Positions 1 to 41,521 of a stretch of 64,000 bases of DNA are shown here, in pieces; the stretch's first letter is position 1; each line of letters opens with the position of its first letter. The notes beneath the pieces are model-generated. The model was not told the DNA's origin. It was given only the letters and a program-made list of their open reading frames with translations, and did no database searches. The position numbers and the translations under genes are program-made. Origin of the DNA: Trissonchulus latispiculum (taxonomy: Eukaryota; Nematoda; Enoplea; Enoplida; Ironidae); the NCBI GenBank assembly GCA_030248195.1, contig JASAND010013512.1, positions 62,001 through 126,000 on the forward strand, written 5' to 3'.

Positions 1-420
1 TGGGTCGCCCCCCCCCAGAATCGCCGCCCCCCAGGATTCGGGCCTTCCCCCCCAGAACTTTTAAGTGCCCGAAAAAATAGGGTTTTGAGGGTAAATTTTG
101 AAAAATTTTTCCGGCTTCGCCGGATTTTTAGACATTTTTAAGCATTTTTTTAACTATTTTAAGCTTAAATTTAGGTTGAAAATAGTTAATACTTTAGCTC
201 AGTAGCAAAAAATAGCTATTTTATAAGCATTTTTCGAAAAAATTTTCTCCCCCCCCCCCCAGAAATCCGTGCCCCCCAGACCTGGGGGGGACCGCCCCCC
301 AGACTCCTCCCCCCCAGAAATTTTTGCCTGGGAAAAAGCCAGCCTAGAGAAGTGCAAATGGGCTTAAAAGATAGATCTAAGTACGCCATGTACGATAAAG
401 TTCTCATCTAGCCCTTATAA
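1..420. repeat. C/G-run inverted-repeat element, cut by window start
   Basis: Alternating C-runs with AATTTTTCCGGCTTCGCCGGATTTTT-type interior (split motif: CCGGCTTCGCCGG near 111-124). The interior resembles the element at 22665-23064. The right side ends near GCCTGGGAAAAAGCCAGCCT. The left border lies outside the window. Confidence 0.6.
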
Positions 421-469
421 TAAAAAGTTTCAGGCAAAATCCGAAAATGTGGGTTTTCCCCCCATGGCT

Positions 470-1124
470 ATATTTTGCCTACTTTTCCCAAATTTGTCAA
501 GCGATTACTTTAGCTAGAAAGCAGCAATCGGGGCAACTAAAAATCGTCCATGGGTATATATATTTGTGCAGAACATTTGTGCAGTAGCTGCCCTCCAGCT
601 TGCATGGTGAATGCTCCACAATCTTTGGAAAAAATTGGTTGTGTTTTTGCAAAAACTACATTGTTATGATAGCAGCCTTCAGGATAGCAGTAGGAAGACG
701 ATAATGCGTCGGATAATTAGTCCCTGTGAGACCTTCAGATCGACGCCCTTAGTTTGATTTTACGGCTTGCGTAGTTCAAGAAATGTTGGATTATTTGATT
801 TCTGCAAAAATGACAAGTTTTCGACGCCAAAACAAGAAAATCGGCTATATATATCTCACGGTAGAGAAAAGCTAGAAACTTACTCAAAAAAGCAAAAATG
901 TGAAGCTCAGTGAGATCTTTCGAATGAATATAGTCAACTGTATTGCAGCTGCCAAACGTTCAGAAGTTGGGAAAAACCACTCTGACCGGAAATTTCGAAT
1001 TTTTGAATCGGAATTGCGCGGAGGGTGTTAGAAAGCTAAAAGAACTTATTTCGGAAAGTTTCATCAAATTTCATCTTGATTTACGCCGCCAAATAACAAT
1101 ATGTGCCCAAATGGAATCACCACC
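470..1124 (+). mobile_element. TTAA-type MITE, copy 1 (5'-truncated)
   Basis: About 655 bp homologous along its length to 38222-39174 and 45407-46390, ending GGAATCACCACC followed by TTAA (1125-1128). The left third with its terminal repeat is missing; the break abuts C-run repeat sequence. The 61-residue ORF inside has a counterpart in neither other copy and is not a gene. Confidence 0.8.
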
Positions 1125-1128
1125 TTAA

Positions 1129-1591
1129 AACGCCTGAAAATGCCAGTCTTTGTCTGGAGTTGGCCATAGGTGTAATTGGGGGGATGTTTGGGGTGGGCAA
1201 CGCCCCAGCCATTTTTCCAAACCAACCTAAAAATTTTTTGGACCCTCTCTAATTGAGGGGGCGCTTCCAGCGATAGTCGCGCCGACGGCGCGAAATTTTG
1301 CCAAAAAAGGATGTTTTCGGGGTAAATTTTGCAAAAATTTTCACAAATTTTTAGCTTTCGGCTTGAAGCATAGGTGTAAGGTGTGTGGGGCGGGGTTTAG
1401 CCCCCTCAGCCATTTTCTCAACCCCCCTACAGAACTTTTCGGGGGCGGATCGCCCACCAATTATTGGTCTCCTGCATATGCCCTTTGTTTCTCTGTCATG
1501 CAAGTCTTCTCCTCTGAAATTCTGTTTAGTTCTTGTTTAACGGTTTGGTTTGCTTAGGAACCAATGAGATATAACGTACATCTCAGTCAGT
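1129..1591. other. Upstream region of SLK
   Basis: Two repeat starts reading CATAGGTGTAA (about 1168 and 1370) lead into C/G-run sequence, including a GCGCCGACGGCGC hairpin near 1280. From about 1480 the sequence is unique and likely 5'UTR or promoter. No convincing TATA box seen. Confidence 0.4.
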
Positions 1592-1597
1592 GTGACA

Positions 1598-33035
<31,438 letters not shown>

Positions 33036-33966
33036 GGAGATTTGCTGCTGTAAAAGAGTTCACTTAATTTGTCGTCGAAATTTTTCTTCCCATCTGAGAT
33101 AGATGTTATCTCTTTTAAGGTACGTATGTAGTTAAAATTAATTTTCATTTTGAGTTTTGAGTGTTGGCAAAATGATTGGCTTTTTGTGGCGAAACTTTCA
33201 AAATCATCGTTTTTATAAATATCGTGGAACGTGATTTATATTATGTTCTCCTGTTTTTGAATTCTTCTCTTTTCCATGCTCGATCATCAGTTCTCCGTGA
33301 AGACCTTAGATTGCCAGTTTCTATTTTGAAATTTGGTCGATTTCTGTATAAATTTTAATTATTTTGTCTGTTTGTTATTGTTGAATCAAATTAAACTGTC
33401 TATACATCATAATTTATTTATTGAATAACTGGTTTTGTCTGTTTTTGCTATAGATATTATGACGTTTTATTGTTCATAAAATGGTACTTTCTGATCGACT
33501 GAGTCAGAAAAACGTAAAAAGCCAAACGACAAATTTTCACAATTGTTGCTATTTTTCACATACTCTGATATTATAATATTTTCTTTACCACACAACTCTG
33601 GTTTCTTGTGGTGCTTAAATTGTTAAAATTGATGAGACTTCTGTCTTGCTAAGTCTGACGGAGAGCAAACAGTGAAGTTGTTCTCTTTATCTTACTAAGG
33701 CGCTTCAAGATTGCCATCACGGACAAAGCATGTTTTCCCTGAACCGGCATCACAAGATCCTTTATTTGGTGAAAAGAAATGTGTGAAATTTTACATAATG
33801 CTTATATTTGTTCCCTGACGCTTTCGTTTGTCGTATGTCTTCGGATACGTATTGCCGTCGTTTATGTGATCTTAGAAAGAGATTGGCGAACATCAGCACT
33901 ACGAATGTTTCAGAAGCATATTTTTATTTTCAAATATCCTTTATGCTGATGGGTTCGGTTGGGATA

Positions 33967-33972
33967 AATAAA
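33967..33972 (+). promoter_or_regulatory. Candidate polyadenylation signal for SLK
   Basis: An AATAAA about 930 nt past the stop codon, in AT-rich sequence typical of a 3'UTR. Other AT-rich variants lie closer, so use of this one is a guess. Confidence 0.3.
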
Positions 33973-34314
33973 TGGTTAGGATTTTGTTATTAGCGAATTT
34001 CGATACCTCCGCTAGTTTCAGTCAAATATTGGTATTTTGAAAAAATCTAGTTTCATTTGAAATTTCACACAACATGACAGCGGACACCTGGCCTGTTACA
34101 AAGTTACTGAATCCGGTTAATAGCTTACCCAGGTTATATACCGAGAGAAGGATGTTTCAACAAACGTTCCTATAAGCTTAGCTAGTAGCATTATTAAAGC
34201 GGGCTTTTAGGCAGTTTTTGGCAATACTGGGAAATACCGTACTTGGCTTATGCAGGCGATCTGGTCCAGTTTGCAAAATTTGAAAATTATATAATCCATC
34301 AAAAATCCATCAAA

Positions 34315-34450
34315 TTTGAATGGCACCCAGATTGAAGAAGTTGTCTGCTTTAATTATCTGGGCTCACAATTCCGTTGTGACACCATCTCTCCTGAACGAG
34401 CCGTATAGCTAAAGCAATCTCTCTCTACGCCGTCAAAGCAATCTCTGGAG
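34315..34450 (+). pseudogene. LINE reverse-transcriptase remnant
   Basis: Translates to LNGTQIEEVVCFNYLGSQFR and then a stop. It matches the VNGTPVERVENFAYLGS segment after the RT palm of LINE 1. The rest of the element is not recognisable. A short decayed piece. Confidence 0.65.
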
Positions 34451-34611
34451 TCGACCAGTTAGTTCAGAGTGTCCCTTGTGGGAGCTGTCATGAAGCGCTT
34501 TAATTTCGCTGATTTCTTTGTCAGACTTTGGTTCAATCAATTAGTTTAAAGTAAGATTTATATAATCAATGCGATTTTAAGTTTACTTAAGCGTATTGTA
34601 TTGATATCCAG

Positions 34612-34900
34612 GGCCGCGTTGCAAAAGATTCTCCTAAGTGCCCTTCTAGGAGGGTACTTAGGAGGATGTCTGGGAGCTGTCTAGGAGGGAGTTAGGAGAC
34701 CTCCTAAACCCGTTTCAAAAGATTTCTCCTACGTTTAGCTGGCGCTGCTCCTAAACTTAGCCAACTTAGGAGAAAAGTTAGGAGTTTTGGATAGCACTCC
34801 TAGCTTAGGAGAATCTTTTGAAACCCGATTCTCCTAAGTGAGCACCTAAGCTGAACTTAGGAGCGTTCCTAGGCTTAGGAGAATCTTTTGCAACGCGGCC
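34612..34900 (+). mobile_element. Palindromic MITE, copy 2, TSD CAG
   Basis: Starts GGCCGCGTTGCAAAAG and ends with its exact inverse, flanked by CAG on both sides (34609-34611, 34901-34903). The whole 289 bp is made of forward and inverted CTCCTAAG and CCTAGGAG motifs. Same family as 26511-26729, whose duplication is CTG; together they suggest a CWG target. Confidence 0.82.
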
Positions 34901-34903
34901 CAG

Positions 34904-37030
34904 AATCGCATACCTTTAATTACTCGGTTTTTGTTGGCTCTCTTTTAGTTTAGGCAGGGGTTATTCTTGCTTGTTTGTGTCTAAATGTGATATGTAAGTT
35001 TTTGATTCTGCTGCATCGTCTGTTTAGTTTATTTTCTTATGTACTATATTATTGAATTGACTTATCCTGTTACGTATTTTAGTTTTGTTGCCTTTCTACT
35101 TAAAGTATGTTCCGCACGTACTGTAAACTTGTACGATCTTACATTAGCTTACCCGCATGTTCAGCGTTTTACCGAGCTTTCAGTTAGCATATTTTGTAGT
35201 AATATATTTTATCCACCAGAAAATGTAATTCGCTTTCAAAATATTGTAAGCCTAATTAGAGTTAAACTACATTTGGTAACTTGAGATCTGGTGCATGAAT
35301 TGTAAGTAACTGTATATTATTATGCATATATACTACTGTTATCAAGCAAGCACAGTTATGTATATATATATCTATTGTCAGTTATGATAACAGCGCGTTA
35401 GTTTATGATCGTCGCGACGCGAATTGGACTGCAGGCCACGCAGTGGCTTGCTTCGTCGCCGCAAAAATGATTTAGTAGAATTTACTATTATAAGTTACGA
35501 AATGTTACAGAAAAGAATTGCGCGTGGAGAGAAGCATGTGGTTGGATTGGATTGTCTGTTGTGCCATGATTTCTGTTTCGGTGATTGTTGAACAACGGAT
35601 TTTTGAAGAACTGGTATTTTTAAGAACGCTTAGTCGTCGGTCAGAAAACGCTTATTGCTAAAAAGACCGAGTATATGCACGTGCGTTATATTGCTTTTAT
35701 TATGTGCGTTTTCGGACTGGCTACCAATTTCCCCTGTAGTGTTGGTTTTTGTAATTTTTGTGATCTTATTCCTCATTGTGTGTGTATAGATAATCTTGAA
35801 GCATATAATATTAAGAACTGTGTACTTAAAATTTAGAACAATCTGTAACATTTATGCATTAGCTTTTTCTTTGCTTTATGTGCTATTTTTGCTTCCATGT
35901 GGAAACCTGAAGTTGTGCTTACGATTTTGTGCGTTACTTGTGTACTTATGAAATGATAAGATATTTATCAGTTTTGGCTTGTATATTTCCTTCCCCTGTT
36001 TCTTTAATGATTGAAATGTATTCATATTTTCTAGTAAAGCTTTATGTTATTTAAATTTGTTTATGTACTTAGTTAGGGAATAGGGCTGGCTAGGCTTAGC
36101 GGATTTATTTAGCTGGCTGGATTTGAGTTCCTGAAAGTTGGTGCTAGCTTAGTATATACTTCATTTGCAGTACAATTTTCTAAAACATGCAACTAAAACG
36201 ATTGTAGAGTCAGGCAGGACTACATTACATAACGTAATCAAGACATCCACAATATTTTGAGTACGGTACAATATTTGTGAAACAATGATATCAAGTCAGT
36301 TACACATAAACCGGTTCTGTATAGGTGTGAGTTGAAAAGTGCGATGGTTGCGTAGTGGGACTTATTGGGGTACTGTAGCAGGTCAGTTCTCGGGTTGATA
36401 GCCAGTCAAATCCCACTGTACAGCAAATCACTATTCCAAAGACTAGAGCAATTGAAAATAAGAGCCACAGTAAAACACTATACATTTAGGGAGAGGTTAA
36501 ATAAAACCATCCAAAAAGGCAAAGTGACGCTTCTTATAGATGCAGTTTTTGAAGGTAGACCATAACGCTAATGCTATATCCCAATTCACTACTGTATAAA
36601 TATTTTATGCCGAGTGATTGTTAAAAGCCTAGAAGACTCAAAATAAACTGAAAGGCTTGAACAATAGATCAGAATGTTTAGACGGGATGGACGTAAATTT
36701 GGACTTCGAATGCTCTATCAATTTTTGCGGACTTTTATGACAGTAAAATGTGTGAATAGATAGAAGAAGCTTTAGCCTATCACGCCAAATGGCTACCGTG
36801 AAAGCATTAACTACTATACCAGTCTTGTGGAAGTTTGAACTTAATTATGTTGGTATATAGGTGCAAAAAATGGAGGGTCGGTTTAGCAAATGTAGCCACT
36901 GAAACGGATTGGATTGGCACTTAATACTAGGTATTGTAAATTAGCAAATTTATGTCTCTGTCAGCACTGACAGACCATCACTTAGTCTTCCATCTATAAT
37001 TTTTCATGTGATCGGAATGAATAGGGTTTC
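34904..37030. other. Intergenic AT-rich DNA
   Basis: No element ends, no tRNA signature, no frame over 85 codons. Nothing recognised. Confidence 0.4.
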
Positions 37031-37033
37031 TGA

Positions 37034-37192
37034 GGGCCTTTTCAAGAAAGGGTAGAGTAGAGTAGAGTAGAGTTAAAATAAACGTTTTAACTCGCTTTAA
37101 CTCCACTCGAGCTTGAGTTTTCCTCTCTTAACTCTTTCATGAAAAGGATAGAGTTAATTTTAACTCTGCTCTACCCTTTCTTGAAAAGGCCC
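37034..37192 (+). mobile_element. 159-bp palindromic MITE, TSD TGA
   Basis: GGGCCTTTTCAAGAAAGGGT and its inverse form the ends, followed by GTAGA reiterations and inverted TAACTC motifs. TGA flanks both sides (37031-37033, 37193-37195). A partial second copy starts at 37842. Confidence 0.72.
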
Positions 37193-37195
37193 TGA

Positions 37196-37823
37196 GTCTT
37201 TCCCATTATCCCCCCACAGCTCTGAAAAATTACCGAAGAAAAACAATTTGACTGATTGAGTTGAAATTTGGTGGAGGTATGTTTTCGGACCTGCCGATTT
37301 CATAAATGCAAAAATTTTAAAATTTTAAAAAATTTTAAAAATTAAAATTTTAGTTTGGTGAGGGGGACCAAGGGGAACCGAAACATTTTTCGAAAAAAAT
37401 TTGTTGAAAACATGCTTACAGGGGTTTTCGGGGGTGCTGATCACGAATCTGAAATTAGTTTTTCGATTCAGCTTTTCGTTAGCTTAATATAAGCTAAAGT
37501 TTTAAGCTTAAGATGTACGCTTATCCTGAGCTAACGAAAAGCTCAATCGAAAAACCGATTTCAGATTCGAAATCAGCACCCCCCGAAAACCCCTGTAAGC
37601 AAGTTTTCAACAAACTTTTTTCGAAAAATGTTTCGGCTCCCCTTGATCCCCCCTTACCAAACTAAAATTTTAAAAGTTTCTAAAATTTTTTAAAATTTTA
37701 AAATTTTTGCATTTATGAAGTCAGCAGATCCGAAAACCTACCTCCACCAAATTTCAACTCAATCAGTCAAATTGTGCTTATTCGGTAATTTTTCAGAGCT
37801 GTGGGGGGTATAATGGGAAAGAC
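37196..37823. repeat. 628-bp near-perfect palindrome
   Basis: GTCTTTCCCATTAT at the left edge is matched by ATAATGGGAAAGAC at the right. The arms (about 310 bp each) stay matched to the centre near 37509, including CCCCCACAGCTCTGAAAAAT and GGTTTTCGGGGGTGCTGAT. Scattered mismatches between arms argue against a simple assembly artefact. Confidence 0.88.
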
Positions 37824-38221
37824 CCGGGTTTCTTATGGCCTTTTCAAGAAAGGGTAAAGTAGAGCTAAAATTAACTTAATTAAGTTTGACTGTTTTTCCA
37901 TTGGCAAAAACAACATTTTCAGTCAATGCTATAGTTATTGTGAAATAACCATGTCATTGTTAATGTTAATAACCATGTTATATAATTGATATTTGTGGGA
38001 CCTTAACTTCATAAATAAATGACTTATAGATTTGTAGAGAACCAAAAATAATAGATAACTTGATTTTAGTGGAAATTTCCTGTTTTTAAAGTTCTAAAAA
38101 ATAAGATGCTACGGAAAGCAGAAATGTAGTCGGCACGGCACCTTATTTTATGAAGATTCACACAAAATTTAGACTTTATTCGACTCCAAACATTATGCAT
38201 CCAAAAGAGTCGCCAACTTAA

Positions 38222-39174
38222 GGTGGTGATTCCCTTTGGTCACATAAAGTTTGCACCATTATTACTCATTCATTACTTGGAGTTAAGAAGCCAATATCAA
38301 AATGTAGCTTGATATTTTCTCTTTTTAATGCATGCCGCGAAACTAATGCTGCTTTTCTAAAATATTTTTAATACATTTTAGAAGAAGTATAGTTTTCCAG
38401 AATTTTTGCAGACTCAAGTAATTTTTTCGCGAGATATCGGTTATATCATTCGATACCTCCACCAAATAGCTGGGGACGATTTTTTATTTATTGTGAAGTG
38501 GCTCTTCGTTATTGAGAAATAAGCTGAAATGTGTTGGTAACCTGTATTTTGCCTACTTTTTCCAAATTTGTCAAGCGATTGCTATAGCTAGAAAGCAGCA
38601 ATCGGGGCAACTAAAAAAATCGTCCCTGGGTATATTTGTGCAGAACACATTTGTTCAGTAGCAGCCCTCCATGGAAAAAAATTGGTCGTGTTTTTGCAAA
38701 AGCTACATTTTTCATGATATATAGCAGCCTACGGGATAGCTGTTGGAAGATGATCATCCATCGGATAATTTGTCCCTGTGAGACCTTCAGATCGACGCCC
38801 TTAGTTTGATTTTACAGCTTGTGTAGTTCAAGAAATGATGGATTATTTGATTTCTGCAAAAATGACAAGTTTTCGACGTCAAAACAAGAAAATCGGCTAT
38901 ATCGCACGCTAGAGAAAAGCTACAAAGTTGCTTTAAAAAGCAAAAATGTGACGCTGAACGAGATCTTTCAAATGAATATAGTCATAATTGCATAGCTGCT
39001 GCCAAACGTTCAGAAATTGGGAAAAATCACTCTGACCGGAAATCTCGAATTTTTGAATCGGGATTGCGCGGAGGGTGTTAGAACGCTAAAAGAACTTATT
39101 TCGGAAAGTTTCATCAAATTTCATCTTGATTTACGGTGCCAAATAACAATATGTGCCCAAAAGGAATCACCACC
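38222..39174 (+). mobile_element. TTAA-type MITE, copy 2, 953 bp
   Basis: Starts GGTGGTGATTCC, ends GGAATCACCACC, framed by TTAA (38218-38221, 39175-39178). Long stretches are identical to copies 1 and 3. No ORF is shared by the copies, so it is non-autonomous. Confidence 0.9.
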
Positions 39175-39259
39175 TTAAGCCAGATATACAGTTGTTTTAG
39201 GGTTGTAAGTAACTCTAATAATCAATGTCTATGCCTGGCTTAGGCCACACCAGTATTGT

Positions 39260-41521
39260 TTACTCTGTACTCCCCGGTCTTCTAAAAACAGCACCGATGG
39301 ACTCAATGAATGCTGGATATAAGGGTAGTCCGAGTCTGTAGGTCCCCAGTAAAGCCAATAATTCTTCCTTAGCAACAGTCGATGTGAACTCAAAAGATTC
39401 CAGTAGTTTAATACAACATTGTGGTTTCCCAAATGGCCCAAACTGTGCACCACTGTTTAGCAGAAATGTAACGTTTGTGATCGTTTGAAAGGATACAGGC
39501 ACAGGGCCCGGTACTGGCAGTAAACTATACCATCCTTTAACAGCAATTAAGTAATCTCCTATCTCTATGGAAATAGAGCTGAACTCAGTGTAAGGCAACC
39601 GACGGCCAAACTCCTGCAAAACTAAATCATCATAATGCAACGTGAGTCCGTGAATATGACTGGTGAAGCTGACGTGAATTCTGGTTATGGGGAAACCGTG
39701 TTTGATCACTCGATGCGATTCGTCGAATATTCTGGCCGTAGAAAATTGTCCAAACCATGATTGTGATTTCCAATTTTTAGGAAGAACAGTTCTATACAGC
39801 GGACTGTCATAGGTGTACATATTGGGGTCCTGTGTGAGTGGGCTGTTCGGGCGAACTACAGCACCAACGCGCAGCGCAGCGGCGCAGGCAGCGTTTATTC
39901 CTGTCTGGAGCGCCGTCTCTTGCCAGCCTCCGTCCCAACCCACTCCTTCACCGGCCAAATACACACCGCGATCCAGAGTTTTGTTTAACACAGTCTGAAA
40001 CTGGTAATACAGTGCCCAGGTCTCTCTTTCGTCTCCCGGGGGAATAACCTTGAAGGCTCCGTGGTAGTAGGGCTTCGTCTGCCAGTCAATGCTGACAATT
40101 TCGTCATTAATTGGATCCAAATTTCTAGCAAATTCTGGACTGGTCTTTGCGATGGATTCTTTCAGTTGATTAAATCGTTCTTTTGGAGTTTGTCCCAAAT
40201 ATCCCACCGAATCGTCTTCCCAAACATAGCTCAGAAGAACAACCCCATTTTCTTCTGCATTATACTTCTTGGGATATTCAAAGGTGTAAAGGGAGCGAGG
40301 TTTTTCATCCGTCTGTAAAGCTCTAGGTATCAATGCATTGTTTTGCCAGAACTGTGTTTTTGTTCGAATTAAAACTTTAGTAGAACTGGCTAGTTTCACA
40401 TTGCGCAAAGCCTGCTTCACCCTTATTTGACTAAACGGAGCAGAGGAATCGTGAACTGGCTTCGATGTGAAACCCTGGTTTACAATAGCTCTAGTCGATG
40501 GCGTTAGAATCACTGCATCAAAAGTCAAATTGTGCACCTCACCCGTGTCTTGGTTTTTAATAGTAACAAGGCTTCTATCCTGCTGTGAGATTACGTCTAC
40601 CACAAGGGAACGTAATCGAATACTGTTTCGTAACAGTAAATTTTCCCCACATGAAGAGCTGACAGGCTGCTGAAGCAATCCATTGTGCAAACGATTGATT
40701 CCATAAGGGAGAAACAGCATGTTGGAGTCAAGTTTGTTAACAACCATAGACAGAAAAAACACAAAACCCCAGTGGTAAAATGATCTAAAACCTCCGAGAC
40801 CATCACCCAAGCTGCCAAGTTTATTCATTTCCTCGTCTGTCCAATCTGGCAATCCTTGTCTGACAGCTTGGTAAATATCCATTTCTCGAAATCGGAAGAT
40901 ATAGGCCTGCCAGATTTGTTTCAGCCGTTCATAATCTCCAGATGTTCTGGCTTCTTCAATTGGCTGCGCCAGCTTGGCAAAAAAGGAGGCTATGCCTTTG
41001 CCAACCTTTGCAAAATGAGTATCGTTAGGCTCGTTTGCATTGACCTTCCAGTTAATCGTAGAATCTTTGTAGAATATTGTAGTTGGAACAGAGCCGGCGC
41101 TCGGAAATGGTAAAGCTTTCTCTGATCCCAACACGTCATACAAGTAGTAAAAGAGCAGTTGTTGCGCCGCATTGTAGCGCATGGAGCCAAGCTCCGCTAT
41201 TACTGAGGAATATGTGCCGTTGCTCTCCCAAAAGTGATAGGAGAAGCCGCGACCTCCTACCCTGTTGCTTGCTTCAAAAATTGTAACGTCGATGCCACTG
41301 CGCAATAATTCGTATCCAGCGACAACTCCTGCACTGCCGGCCCCGACGACTGCTACTTTGACACCACACCGGCTGGCAGGTAGCTGTGCAATTGGTCCGC
41401 CACGAATGAAGCTCAGATAATCATAGAGGCTGTTCACGAAAACATTGTCCAAGTTCCCGTCACTGCGAATCGCCGACGCACCTAAAGCAATAATAATTGA
41501 TGCTAGATTTGAGATTAGCAT
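39260..41521 (-). CDS. Secreted flavin amine/L-amino-acid oxidase with C-terminal jacalin-like domain, 753 aa, intronless
   Basis: FAD-dependent oxidase predicted to deaminate amino acids or amines, releasing H2O2. Residues 1-18 are a hydrophobic signal peptide. The dinucleotide fold has VAVVGAGSAG (56-65), acidic Glu83 and RVGGR (87-91). ELGSMR (110-115) resembles the substrate-side motif of LAAOs. The FAD-closing motif is GVYLAGEGVGWDGGWQE then ALQTGINAA (about 518-543). This C-terminal motif resembles bacterial and fungal flavin monoamine oxidases, as far as I can recall the families. Residues about 586-745 look like a jacalin-type beta-prism lectin (ITRIHV, HGLTLHYDD, ISIEIGDYLIAVKGW, ITNVTFLLNS, GPFG, IESIGAVFRR). 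No intron, unlike the kinase gene. It starts at the only upstream Met giving a signal peptide. Several N-x-S/T sites. Confidence 0.87.
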   Translation of the reverse strand: MLISNLASIIIALGASAIRSDGNLDNVFVNSLYDYLSFIRGGPIAQLPASRCGVKVAVVGAGSAGVVAGYELLRSGIDVTIFEASNRVGGRGFSYHFWESNGTYSSVIAELGSMRYNAAQQLLFYYLYDVLGSEKALPFPSAGSVPTTIFYKDSTINWKVNANEPNDTHFAKVGKGIASFFAKLAQPIEEARTSGDYERLKQIWQAYIFRFREMDIYQAVRQGLPDWTDEEMNKLGSLGDGLGGFRSFYHWGFVFFLSMVVNKLDSNMLFLPYGINRLHNGLLQQPVSSSCGENLLLRNSIRLRSLVVDVISQQDRSLVTIKNQDTGEVHNLTFDAVILTPSTRAIVNQGFTSKPVHDSSAPFSQIRVKQALRNVKLASSTKVLIRTKTQFWQNNALIPRALQTDEKPRSLYTFEYPKKYNAEENGVVLLSYVWEDDSVGYLGQTPKERFNQLKESIAKTSPEFARNLDPINDEIVSIDWQTKPYYHGAFKVIPPGDERETWALYYQFQTVLNKTLDRGVYLAGEGVGWDGGWQETALQTGINAACAAALRVGAVVRPNSPLTQDPNMYTYDSPLYRTVLPKNWKSQSWFGQFSTARIFDESHRVIKHGFPITRIHVSFTSHIHGLTLHYDDLVLQEFGRRLPYTEFSSISIEIGDYLIAVKGWYSLLPVPGPVPVSFQTITNVTFLLNSGAQFGPFGKPQCCIKLLESFEFTSTVAKEELLALLGTYRLGLPLYPAFIESIGAVFRRPGSTE

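Larger units (their letters stand above)
33036..34611. other. SLK 3'UTR and downstream intergenic DNA
   Basis: AT-rich, no conserved frame. About 34315-34450 is a decayed reverse-transcriptase scrap (listed separately). Confidence 0.45.

Noticed and set aside
37196..37823. Assembly artefact explanation for the palindromes
   Set aside because: Arms differ at scattered bases, loops are unique, and similar units occur at several loci. Long reads would settle it.
39260..39453. Overlapping 74-codon minus-strand ORF at the oxidase 3' end
   Set aside because: Shadow frame of the jacalin-like domain coding sequence.
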